Shown one piece after another: positions 6,808 to 13,107 of a DNA stretch of 13,107 bases. This DNA comes from an uncultured Bacilli bacterium. GTDB taxonomy: Bacteria > Bacillota_I > Bacilli_A > RF39 > UBA660. Every line of letters starts with the position of its first letter. Within the stretch, counting starts at the first letter, position 1. A program made the position numbers and the translations under genes. A model generated the notes under the pieces. It was not told where the DNA came from and searched no databases. It saw only the letters and a program-made list of their open reading frames with translations. The stretch spans positions 1 through 13,107 of the forward strand of contig CALVPL010000002.1 of NCBI GenBank assembly GCA_944351315.1, in the 5' to 3' direction.

Positions 6808-8135
6808 GTAAATATCTCCTTCACTTCTACATTCGCTTCTCCTTTTGAAAAACGAATTTGTAATATATCTTCTTTTTTTATCTTACTACTATCTTTAATA
6901 ATATGTCCATCTTTTTTAACTAATGAATACCCTTTATCTAAAATATTTAATGGATTTACTAATTTTAATGTTTGAACTATTAAAGTATAATCATTTTGTT
7001 TTCTTTCTAGAACCGTTTTCATATTTTTCTTTACTAGTTGAGTTTTATTGTTTATTTCTTCTATTTTACTCTGATAAATTATTTGCGGATTCTGTAAAAT
7101 ATAATGATCTTTGATGGATAGAATTTTTTCTGATCGATCGTTTAAATAAGAATCCATCGCTTTTTTTACTTGGTCTACCAAGCCATCTAATTTCTGAATT
7201 TTTACATCATATAAAACAATTGGATTTTTTAAAATAAAACTGCTCGCCAAACGATTTAAATGATGTTTTTCGTTATTTAATTTGGTTAGAAATGCATTGG
7301 AAATTTCTATTTGTTTTGTCAAAAATAAATTTTTTACTTCTTCTATAGTTGGAACGGCCATTTCTGCAGCCCCCGTTGGAGTTGGAGCTCTTTTGTCCGC
7401 GACATAATCCGCGATGGTTACATCTACTTCATGACCAACCGCACTAATGATAGGAATACGAGATTCATAAATGGCTCTGGCAACGATTTCTTCATTAAAA
7501 GCCCATAAGTCTTCGATCGATCCGCCACCTCGTCCAACAATTAAAACATCTAGATCGTATTCATTGGCTTTTTTGATGTTTTTTACAATATCTTCTTTCG
7601 CCATGGCTCCTTGGACTAAGGATGGGAAAAGAATTGTTTCACATAGAGGAAAACGTCTTGCAATGGTACTTAAAATATCTTTGATGGCAGCCCCAGTTGG
7701 AGCAGTTACAATGCCGATTTTTTTAGGAAATTTAGGAATAGGTTTTTTATGTTCTGGATTAAATAAACCTTCTTGATTTAATTTCTTTTTTAATCGTTCA
7801 AATTCGACGTATAAATTTCCAATTCCATCTTGTTCCATTTTATCGATATAGATTTGATAATTTCCACCGGCTGGATAAACACTTATTCTCCCTTCAACTA
7901 AAACATTCATTCCGTCTACTGGTGCAAAAGTTAATTTTGAAGCCATACTCCGAAACATAATTGCACTAATACGTGATTCTGAATCTTTTAAGGTTAAATA
8001 AAGATGACCTGAGGTATGCCTTTTAAAATTGCTTATCTCGCCTCGTAAATATACTTTTTGCAAATAAGAATTGCCATCAAACATCATTTTAATAAAATTA
8101 TTTATCTGGGAAATTGTAATATATTTATCGTTCAT
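6804..8135 (-). CDS. xseA: Exodeoxyribonuclease VII large subunit
   Basis: Catalytic subunit that degrades ssDNA to oligonucleotides, with roles in repair and recombination. At 443 residues it is a normal size. The N-terminal OB-fold (about 1-105) has ITISQINNFIKMM, VYLRGEISNFKRHTSGHLYLTLKD and VEGRISVYPAGGNYQIYI. The catalytic domain (about 130-262) shows KKIGIVTAPTGAAIKDIL (138-155), IVGRGGGSIEDLWAFNEE (199-216) and ISAVGHEVDVTIADYVAD (230-247), followed by RAPTPTGAAEMAVP. The rest is a long Lys/Asn-rich helical region, with YD/YQSKI segments repeated twice, that builds the XseB-binding coiled coil, and then a C-terminal NILDKGYSLVKKDG motif. ATG 8135 overlaps the preceding stop as ATGA. 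A ribosome site AAGGGGATT lies 7 bases upstream. The nusB-folD-xseA order common in Bacilli is altered here: folD is absent and the kinase-like gene takes its place. Confidence 0.97.
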   Translation of the reverse strand: MNDKYITISQINNFIKMMFDGNSYLQKVYLRGEISNFKRHTSGHLYLTLKDSESRISAIMFRSMASKLTFAPVDGMNVLVEGRISVYPAGGNYQIYIDKMEQDGIGNLYVEFERLKKKLNQEGLFNPEHKKPIPKFPKKIGIVTAPTGAAIKDILSTIARRFPLCETILFPSLVQGAMAKEDIVKNIKKANEYDLDVLIVGRGGGSIEDLWAFNEEIVARAIYESRIPIISAVGHEVDVTIADYVADKRAPTPTGAAEMAVPTIEEVKNLFLTKQIEISNAFLTKLNNEKHHLNRLASSFILKNPIVLYDVKIQKLDGLVDQVKKAMDSYLNDRSEKILSIKDHYILQNPQIIYQSKIEEINNKTQLVKKNMKTVLERKQNDYTLIVQTLKLVNPLNILDKGYSLVKKDGHIIKDSSKIKKEDILQIRFSKGEANVEVKEIFT

Positions 8136-9034
8136 CTAAATAATCCCCTTCTTTCTTCTTTGGCAAGAGATAAAAGTTCTTGCATTTTTTCATAATGGCA
8201 TTCGTAATCTCTTAAAATAGAGGTTTTTATTTCTTCTCTTACATCTATGTCTTGGCTAATTTCATTTAAAAAAAACTCGATTTTTTCTTTTGGGTATTGC
8301 TCTAGTAGAATTTCAAAATACTCAAAAGCAGGTTGAGAAGCCTGAATCAGAAAATGATAAATTTTGTCATATGTAGACATTAATGCACTTTCTTTATCAT
8401 AATCGCATTTGATTAAAAAAGGATTATGAATTCTTCTACCGTATTTTACTAATTCTATAGCACTGTGATCTGTAAAGATTTTATCGGAATCGAAATAAGG
8501 AGCTAAGCGAACTTTTTTAGTTTGCTCATTTTCTTCAATTTCCCAATTTTCACTAATTCGATCACTTTGCATAGTTAAAAGATCTAAGATAAATCGTTTC
8601 GTAAATTCGGGCATAAGAGAATCTGAATCTGGATAAAGATATGCTAGTGCTTCTTTGATCGTTTCTAGGTTATTCATATTTATAGGAATTTCTTTTTGAG
8701 TTTCTTCTAAATGTTTTTTATATTCTTCTAAAATTTTGGCTCCACTTTTATAAAGGCTATTTTCTTTTTTATAATTTAAAGATACTTCACCTTGAATTTT
8801 TCCTAGTTCACCGTACCAAGTTTCAATCGTTTCAATTCCTACTTCTTGAGCGATTTTTTCAACGAGTTTTTCTTGAAGAAAGAAGCGAATATCTGAAATG
8901 GATTTAAAAAAATATTTGTCTTTTATCCAAAAAGCATAGTCGGCACTACTGGAATACACTTCTTTTAAGATTTTCTTTTCTTTTCCTTCATAAAGATCAT
9001 TAAATGAAAACTCTTTTTGAATGTCTTTTTTCAT
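8132..9034 (-). CDS. Putative HipA-fold kinase-like protein of unknown role
   Basis: No named family is certain, but the residue pattern of HipA/CtkA-type kinases is present in order. K44 in YFFKSI would be the ATP-binding lysine. E55 in FLQEKLVEKIAQEVGIET would be the helix glutamate, followed by the alpha-helix-then-Gly-Ile turn typical of the family. Residues 77-101 (LGKIQGEVSLNY, then SGAKIL) resemble the linker of small HipA-like proteins. LLTMQSDRISENW (152-164) gives D158 and N163, the same D-x4-N spacing as catalytic D309 and N314 of E. coli HipA. VRLAPYFDSDKIF (175-187) gives D182, matching the LxPxYD metal-binding motif. The last 110 residues are helical. At 300 residues it lacks the N-terminal HipA subdomain, like CtkA-sized kinases. 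It overlaps nusB and xseA by ATGA on both sides, so it is firmly part of the operon, and no small HTH antitoxin adjoins it. A degenerate, non-catalytic kinase fold remains possible. Confidence 0.6.
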   Translation of the reverse strand: MKKDIQKEFSFNDLYEGKEKKILKEVYSSSADYAFWIKDKYFFKSISDIRFFLQEKLVEKIAQEVGIETIETWYGELGKIQGEVSLNYKKENSLYKSGAKILEEYKKHLEETQKEIPINMNNLETIKEALAYLYPDSDSLMPEFTKRFILDLLTMQSDRISENWEIEENEQTKKVRLAPYFDSDKIFTDHSAIELVKYGRRIHNPFLIKCDYDKESALMSTYDKIYHFLIQASQPAFEYFEILLEQYPKEKIEFFLNEISQDIDVREEIKTSILRDYECHYEKMQELLSLAKEERRGLFR

Positions 9035-9429
9035 AGTTCTTCTTTCATATATTTATCTAAAACGGCATTGATCATTTTTACCAACTCTTCGTCCGTATAT
9101 TGTTTGGCTAATTCGATGGCTTCATTGATTACGACGATAGATGGAGTATCCATATATTTTAATTCATAAATCGCCATTCGCAAAATGGCTGCTCCTGTTT
9201 TATCTAAACGTTTAATATCCCAGTCTTTTAAGTATTTATTCGCGATTTCATCAATTTCTTTTTCGGCCGTTATTACTCCATATACAATGTCTTTGACAAA
9301 TTCATTTTCTACGCTTAAATTTTCTTTTAAAATTTCTTCTGGATCATACGAAAGATTGTTTTGTTTTAAAATATCCATTTGATATAAACAAGTCATAGAG
9401 ACTTTTCTTAATTCACTTCGACTTAGCAT
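9031..9429 (-). CDS. nusB: Transcription antitermination factor NusB
   Basis: All-helical RNA-binding protein that binds boxA with NusE (S10) in rRNA antitermination complexes. At 132 residues it is of normal size. The family signature is clear: LSRSELRKVSMTCLYQMDI, the middle FVKDIVYGVITAEKEIDEIANKYLKDWDIKRLDKTGAAILRMAIYELKYMD, and a C-terminal VVINEAIELAKQYTDEELVKMINAVLDKYM. It is first gene of the operon. ATG 9429 is set by GGTGAT (9440-9435) five bases upstream and by an extended -10 just before that. The stop overlaps the next ATG (ATGA). Confidence 0.96.
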   Translation of the reverse strand: MLSRSELRKVSMTCLYQMDILKQNNLSYDPEEILKENLSVENEFVKDIVYGVITAEKEIDEIANKYLKDWDIKRLDKTGAAILRMAIYELKYMDTPSIVVINEAIELAKQYTDEELVKMINAVLDKYMKEEL

Positions 9430-9446
9430 AAAACATCACCGAAACT

Positions 9447-9455
9447 ATTGTATCA
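9447..9455 (-). promoter_or_regulatory. nusB operon promoter, extended -10 TGATACAAT
   Basis: TGA plus TACAAT (9452-9447) is an extended -10 with one mismatch in the hexamer and no good -35. The predicted start, 7 bases on, is G9440, which is exactly the first base of the GGTGAT ribosome site. The first T of the TGA directly follows the T run of the upstream terminator. Confidence 0.62.
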
Positions 9456-9478
9456 AAAAAAACTAGGTTAAGCTAGTT
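9455..9478 (-). terminator. Terminator of the mutS / 188-residue gene unit
   Basis: The minus strand shows AACTAG (9478-9473), a six-base loop CTTAAC, CTAGTT (9466-9461) and then six T (9460-9455). The TAG stop codon of the upstream gene (9475-9473) is inside the first arm. The stem is short (6 bp) and A/T-rich, so efficiency may be modest, but position and T run are right. Confidence 0.62.
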
Positions 9479-10039
9479 ATTTTGGCTTGTTCGATTCAGA
9501 AATTTTCTTTCTAAACGAACTGAAGGCTTTAAATCAAAATAAGAAATTACCCAAGCATAACAAGGATTATTTGATAACTCGTCGTAATTTTCAGCAAGTG
9601 TTTTTATATCTTGCATTTTGATTGCTTTATTCATTTCGTCGTAAAAGGCTTTACGTTCATAGTAAGCAGACATTATTTCTGAATCATTTCTCGTTTTTAA
9701 AAGCTCTTCTTTGGTAGCGGTTAAAAAGATATCGTTTCCATTTTCATCTTTGGTAATTCCCATGATGACTTCTAATGGAACAATTACGTACTTTCGAGCT
9801 TCTTCTTTCACACGTTTAAAAATAGGCAAATCTTTAAACTTCACACTTTTACCATTTAATAAAATGGTTTTGTCTAGATATTCTTTTACCCATTTTGGAG
9901 AAATACAAGCCTTCATATTTAAGTATGCTTCAATTGCGTCTGTAAGACAACTTGCAGATAGTATTTGTTGGATAAACGGCTCGATTTGAGCTTTCTTTTG
10001 ACCACTAGTATAATATATTTTTATATCTTTTTCTTTCAT
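9473..10039 (-). CDS. Hypothetical 188-residue protein downstream of mutS
   Basis: I do not recognise this protein. It is soluble, with no signal peptide or membrane segment, Lys/Glu-rich and predicted mixed alpha/beta. It opens with MKEKDIKIYYTSGQKKAQIEP, has a central basic segment LDKTILLNGKSVKFKDLP, then EEARKYVIVPLEVIMGITKDENG with strand-like character, and a helical C-terminal half ending in YAWVISYFDLKPSVRLERKF. Four aromatic/Cys positions (NPCYAWVISYF) stand out near the end. It begins 20 bases after mutS with GGAG close before the ATG, and codon use is like its neighbours, so it is very likely a real gene cotranscribed with mutS. The slot after mutS often holds mutL in Firmicutes, but nothing here resembles MutL (no GHKL ATPase motifs). 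Confidence 0.85.
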   Translation of the reverse strand: MKEKDIKIYYTSGQKKAQIEPFIQQILSASCLTDAIEAYLNMKACISPKWVKEYLDKTILLNGKSVKFKDLPIFKRVKEEARKYVIVPLEVIMGITKDENGNDIFLTATKEELLKTRNDSEIMSAYYERKAFYDEMNKAIKMQDIKTLAENYDELSNNPCYAWVISYFDLKPSVRLERKFLNRTSQNN

Positions 10040-10059
10040 TTTCTCCTACTTTCTATTAT

Positions 10060-12600
10060 TTATTTATGCTCTACTTCGCTTTTTAATTCGTACAAAATGT
10101 TTAGTGCTTCAATTGGAGTCATGCGAAGCGGATCAATTTTTTCTAACTTTTCTTTAATTGGATCATTTTTTTCTTCTGGAAAATCCATGACTAATTGAAT
10201 TTGCGTATCTTTTTTCTTAATGGTTGGTTTACTTTCATATATAGAAAGAGTTTTTAGAGCATCTTCAATCACTTCATCTGGAAGACCAGCTAATTTTGCT
10301 ACGTGAATTCCATAGCTTTTATCTACGGCTCCATTTTTTATCTTATGAAGAAATGTTAATTTTCCATTTTCTTCTATAGCACTGACATGAATATTTTTTA
10401 TGGATGGGATTTCCGATTCTAAGACAGTAAGTTCATGATAATGGGTTGAAAAAAGAGTCTTACAACGAATTTTTGTGCTCACGTATTTTAAAATTGCTTC
10501 AGCTAAACTCATTCCATCATAAGTAGCTGTTCCTCTTCCTAATTCATCAAATAAGATTAAGCTATCTTGTGTAGCATTACAAATTGCGTTTTTGGCTTCT
10601 TTCATTTCGACCATAAAAGTAGACTCACCACTTACTAAATCATCGCTGGCACCAATTCGAGTAAAAATTTTATCAATAATTGGTAAATTTGCTTTAGCTG
10701 CTGGAACAAACGATCCCATCTGAGCCATGATAATGATAATTGCTAACTGTCGCATATAAGTTGATTTACCACTCATGTTTGGACCTGTAATTAAAAGTGT
10801 GTGTATAGATCCGTCCATAATGCAATCGTTTGCAACATACTCCATATTATTTACTTTTTCAATCACTGGATGACGACCATTTTTAATCTCAATAATATGA
10901 TCATGATTAATCGTTGGTCTTACTAATCGATATTCTTCTGCACAAACAGCTAGAGCACTAATGGCATCTAAAAAAGCAATACAGTCAGCAGTATCTTTTA
11001 ATTCTAGTATTTGTTTTTTTATCTGTTCTTTGATCTCGTTGAACATGGTATATTCCATTTCAATAATTTTTTCTTCAGCATTTAAAATTAAAGCTTCTTT
11101 TTCCTTTAACTCCGGACTTATATAACGTTCGGCATTGGTAAGTGTTTGTCTTCTTTCCCAATGAAATTCTTCGGAAACATTCGCGATTTGACCTTTTGTG
11201 ATTTCAATGTAGTAGCCAAAAACTTTATTGTATCCTACTTTTAAATTTTTAATTCCTGTTTTTTGTTTTAACTCTTGTTCAAAATTTGCGATAAACTCTT
11301 TTCCCCCACTTCGAATGCTTTTTAATTCATCTAATTCTTTACTATAGCCTTCTTTAATTAAAAAACCTTCTTTAATTGTAACTGGAGGATTTTCATAGAT
11401 TGCTTTTTCTAACAGTTCATAAATATCTTGATGAGTTTTCAACTTTATAGAAAATCCTAAATCTTTGACTATATGAGAAATATCTGGTAGGACTTTTAAA
11501 CTAGCTTTTAATTGCAAAAGATCTCTAGCATTTAATGAACCACAAGAAATTTTACCACACAATCTTTCTAAATCATAAATTTGATATAAATTATCTCTTA
11601 ATTGTTCTTTTAATATAAATTCACTATTTAATTTTTCAATTTTATTGTAACGATCTACAATCATTTCTTCATTTTTTAATGGGTTCATCAACCAATTTTT
11701 TAATTTTCTTGATCCCATACTTGTTTTGGTTTTATCTAGTAACCAGAGAAGCGAGAAAGTTCTTTCCTTTAACCTAAGTGTTTCAATCAATTCCAAATTG
11801 CGAACGGTATGGACATCCATTTCTAAATAATCATCTGGATAGACAACTGTCGCTTCTTTAAAATGGCTTAAATCTTTTAATTCTTTTACTACTAAATAAT
11901 AAAGTAAATGTTTAATAGCTAATATATAATGTTCATCTTCTAGTGAAGCATAAATGTTTGCGTATTCCTCTTCTAAATAGTTGTTACTTATAGAAACTTC
12001 AATGCCATAAGTTCCTTTCAACAAAGAAATGAGTTCTAAATTTTCATTATTTTCTAAAACTACTTCTAAAATTCCTAAATTTAAAATTGTACTAATTAAT
12101 TTATCGATTTGATGTGGCAAGATAGATACAAATATTGAACCGGTTGAAATGTCGGCATAACAAATGGTATATATATAGGTAAAATCTAAAATGGATGCGA
12201 TATAATGGTTATCATGTTCGTTTAAGAGTTCTAAATCCACGACTGTTCCTTTACTGATAACTTGAATTACTCCACGCTTAACCATTCCTTTGGTATTTTT
12301 CGGATCTTCTAATTGTTCACATATCGCGACTTTATAGCCTTTATTTACCAATTTTTCTAAATAAGGTTTTACTGAATGAAAAGGCACTCCACACATTGGA
12401 ACCCGTTCTTCTAAGCCAGCATTTTTACCAGTTAAAGTAAGTTCCAGTTCTCTTGAAGCAATAATTCCATCTTCAAAAAACAATTCATAAAAATCGCCAA
12501 TTCGATAAAACAACAATTCTTCTTCGTAATCTTTTTTGATATCCATATATTGTTTCATCATTGGACTTAAATCTTCATAATTGACTTCACTACGTTTCAC
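10060..12600 (-). CDS. mutS: DNA mismatch repair protein MutS
   Basis: Mismatch-recognition ATPase. Residue numbers here count from the upstream GTG at 12609. The N-terminal mismatch domain has YRIGDFYELFFEDG (35-48) with the mismatch-stacking Phe in GDFYE (F40, Y41, E42), then PMCGVPFHS (71-79). Connector, lever and clamp regions follow (about 130-560). The ATPase has Walker A GPNMSGKSTYMRQ (609-621), SGESTFMVEM (660-669), Walker B LFDELGRGT (686-694) and STHYHEL (721-727). After the C-terminal helix-turn-helix region (YGIHVAKLAGLP), QLVMDF (805-810) sits where Bacillus MutS has its beta-clamp-binding motif (inference). Length is normal. I start it at GTG 12600 (846 residues) because AGGTGG (12611-12606) is a proper 5 bases upstream of it and overlaps the earlier GTG at 12609. 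The 188-residue gene follows after 20 bases. Confidence 0.97.
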   Translation of the reverse strand: MKRSEVNYEDLSPMMKQYMDIKKDYEEELLFYRIGDFYELFFEDGIIASRELELTLTGKNAGLEERVPMCGVPFHSVKPYLEKLVNKGYKVAICEQLEDPKNTKGMVKRGVIQVISKGTVVDLELLNEHDNHYIASILDFTYIYTICYADISTGSIFVSILPHQIDKLISTILNLGILEVVLENNENLELISLLKGTYGIEVSISNNYLEEEYANIYASLEDEHYILAIKHLLYYLVVKELKDLSHFKEATVVYPDDYLEMDVHTVRNLELIETLRLKERTFSLLWLLDKTKTSMGSRKLKNWLMNPLKNEEMIVDRYNKIEKLNSEFILKEQLRDNLYQIYDLERLCGKISCGSLNARDLLQLKASLKVLPDISHIVKDLGFSIKLKTHQDIYELLEKAIYENPPVTIKEGFLIKEGYSKELDELKSIRSGGKEFIANFEQELKQKTGIKNLKVGYNKVFGYYIEITKGQIANVSEEFHWERRQTLTNAERYISPELKEKEALILNAEEKIIEMEYTMFNEIKEQIKKQILELKDTADCIAFLDAISALAVCAEEYRLVRPTINHDHIIEIKNGRHPVIEKVNNMEYVANDCIMDGSIHTLLITGPNMSGKSTYMRQLAIIIIMAQMGSFVPAAKANLPIIDKIFTRIGASDDLVSGESTFMVEMKEAKNAICNATQDSLILFDELGRGTATYDGMSLAEAILKYVSTKIRCKTLFSTHYHELTVLESEIPSIKNIHVSAIEENGKLTFLHKIKNGAVDKSYGIHVAKLAGLPDEVIEDALKTLSIYESKPTIKKKDTQIQLVMDFPEEKNDPIKEKLEKIDPLRMTPIEALNILYELKSEVEHK

Positions 12601-12605
12601 TTTAA

Positions 12606-12611
12606 CCACCT
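12606..12611 (-). promoter_or_regulatory. Shine-Dalgarno that decides the mutS start
   Basis: AGGTGG on the minus strand lies five bases (TTAAA) before GTG 12600. The other in-frame GTG, at 12609-12607, is inside this element and cannot be its target. This favours the shorter MutS. Confidence 0.6.
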
Positions 12612-12619
12612 GTACATGA

Positions 12620-12628
12620 ATTATATCA
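12620..12628 (-). promoter_or_regulatory. mutS promoter, extended -10 TGATATAAT
   Basis: TGA plus a perfect TATAAT (12625-12620). The -35 position is weak (TGTTCA, 12648-12643) and lies in a perfect inverted repeat, AAAATG-AA-CATTTT (12639-12652). The predicted start is near A12613, giving a 13-base leader to GTG 12600. Confidence 0.68.
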
Positions 12629-12663
12629 TAAACCTCCGAAAATGAACATTTTTTCTTTAACTA

Positions 12664-12700
12664 AAAGAAGAAATCTTTATAGATGCTCGATTTCTTCTTT
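12664..12700 (-). terminator. Candidate terminator of the Rpn-like gene
   Basis: A perfect 12-bp inverted repeat AAAGAAGAAATC / GATTTCTTCTTT (arms 12700-12689 and 12675-12664, 13-base loop) spans the last codons and stop of the Rpn-like gene. Only a short T stretch, part of the second arm, follows, so termination is likely but not certain. The stem is almost all purine against pyrimidine. Confidence 0.5.
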
Positions 12701-13107
12701 ACTTAATCCAGTGATTTCACTGATTTCTTCTATTGTAATCTTCAAATCTGATTTTAACATTTTTTTAGCAATTTTCTTTTTTTCTTCTTTTCCTCCTTCA
12801 GAGATTCCTTCATTATAAGCTTTAGACATCTGAGTATTATAGATTTTCTTTTGGTCTTCTTCTTTTGTCATGTATTCTCGAAATCTTGGATCTTCATTGA
12901 CTCTTTCTACTTCTTTCATATATTTTTCTACCTCCCTATCTTTTTTAGCTAACTTTTTTAGATCTTCTTTTGACAAATCCAACATAATTAAATGTTTATA
13001 TTCTTCTATTTTCTCTTCATTTTTATCATACCAAAACTTCATAATTTTGTCCATGTTCCATTCAATAATTTGAAAATTTTGAGCATATTTTTTACCAGTT
13101 CTATCTT
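12677..13107 (-). CDS. C-terminal part of an Rpn/PD-(D/E)XK nuclease family protein (transposase-like)
   Basis: The reading frame is open from the right edge to the stop at 12677 (142 visible codons), so the ATG at 13054 is probably internal: 17 in-frame codons before it read DRTGKKYAQNFQIIEWN. The visible part shows the tail of the Rpn/YhgA-like recombination-promoting nuclease family: HLIMLDLSKEDLKKLAKKDREVEKYMKEVERVN, then FREYMTKEEDQKKIYNTQMSKAYNEGISEGGKEEKKKIAKKML, and a small terminal helix-turn-helix-like segment ITIEEISEITGLSKEEI. The nuclease core (D...E-x-K) would lie outside the window, so activity cannot be judged. Such genes are multicopy in gut Bacilli genomes. Members promote recA-independent recombination in E. 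coli and are not always mobile. Family assignment rests on the tail alone. Confidence 0.78.
   Translation of the reverse strand, partial: DRTGKKYAQNFQIIEWNMDKIMKFWYDKNEEKIEEYKHLIMLDLSKEDLKKLAKKDREVEKYMKEVERVNEDPRFREYMTKEEDQKKIYNTQMSKAYNEGISEGGKEEKKKIAKKMLKSDLKITIEEISEITGLSKEEIEHL

Noticed and set aside
7471..7776. 101-codon plus-strand frame
   Set aside because: Antisense to the catalytic domain of xseA, whose motifs are unmistakable on the minus strand. Similar plus-strand frames within comEC, comEA, proS, nusB, the 188-residue gene and mutS were dropped for the same reason.
8132..9034. Classical HipBA toxin-antitoxin pair
   Set aside because: There is no small helix-turn-helix gene beside the kinase-like gene. 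Both neighbours are core genes (nusB, xseA) joined by four-base overlaps.
12607..12609. GTG as mutS start
   Set aside because: It is inside the AGGTGG ribosome site. The GTG nine bases downstream has correct spacing.
12618..12637. GGAGG followed by ATG ATA TAA upstream of mutS, resembling a two-codon leader peptide
   Set aside because: It overlaps and lies upstream of the mutS -10, so it would not be transcribed from that promoter. It is most likely chance.
1..13107. tRNA, rRNA, riboswitch, CRISPR array, insertion-sequence ends or attachment sites
   Set aside because: No cloverleaf-like GC-rich segments, no regularly spaced repeats and no long intergenic leaders are present. The largest gene-free stretch (306-480) is filled by divergent promoters.

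Overview
The window looks like chromosome from a low-GC member of the Bacilli that uses the standard bacterial code. TGA is a real stop in several genes (comEC, xseA, nusB and the kinase-like gene) and tryptophan is read from TGG, which argues against Mycoplasma and Spiroplasma. Coding is very A/T-rich and Lys/Asn/Ile-rich, intergenic space is small, and proS is of the archaeal/eukaryotic type common in mollicute-like lineages. An Rpn-type nuclease tail and a short membrane protein with a YAYW signal segment fit uncultured gut Bacilli (RF39 or Erysipelotrichales-like). That placement is inference; no rRNA gene is present.

Layout from left to right. Positions 1-305 hold the start of a membrane-anchored protein on the minus strand, cut by the window edge. 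A divergent intergenic region (306-480) carries the promoters of that gene and of rnhC (RNase HIII, plus strand). rnhC converges on holA across a shared bidirectional terminator. Everything right of it is on the minus strand: comEA-comEC-holA (DNA uptake plus the clamp-loader delta subunit); nusB - kinase-like gene - xseA - xseB - proS, a tightly coupled five-gene operon ending in a strong terminator; mutS followed by an unrecognised 188-residue gene; and the tail of an Rpn/PD-(D/E)XK nuclease gene entering from the right edge.

Most genes serve DNA and RNA housekeeping: R-loop/primer removal (rnhC), replication (holA), ssDNA degradation (xseAB), mismatch repair (mutS), DNA uptake (comEA/comEC), antitermination (nusB) and tRNA charging (proS). 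The odd member is the 300-residue gene between nusB and xseA. It shows the K...E...D-x4-N...D residue series of HipA-fold kinases but has no HipB-like partner beside it.

The most interesting structural signal is regulatory. Four genes (rnhC, holA, nusB, mutS) have a good -10 element only 17-19 bases before the start codon, so the predicted transcript begins at or within three bases of the Shine-Dalgarno sequence. All four use a GGTG-type Shine-Dalgarno (the 3' half of the full AAGGAGGTGATC) rather than the AGGAG type seen at internal and longer-leader genes. At two junctions the signals are packed further: the comEC stop codon is the TGA of the holA extended -10, and the 188-residue gene's stop, its terminator, the nusB promoter and the nusB ribosome site share about 50 bases.
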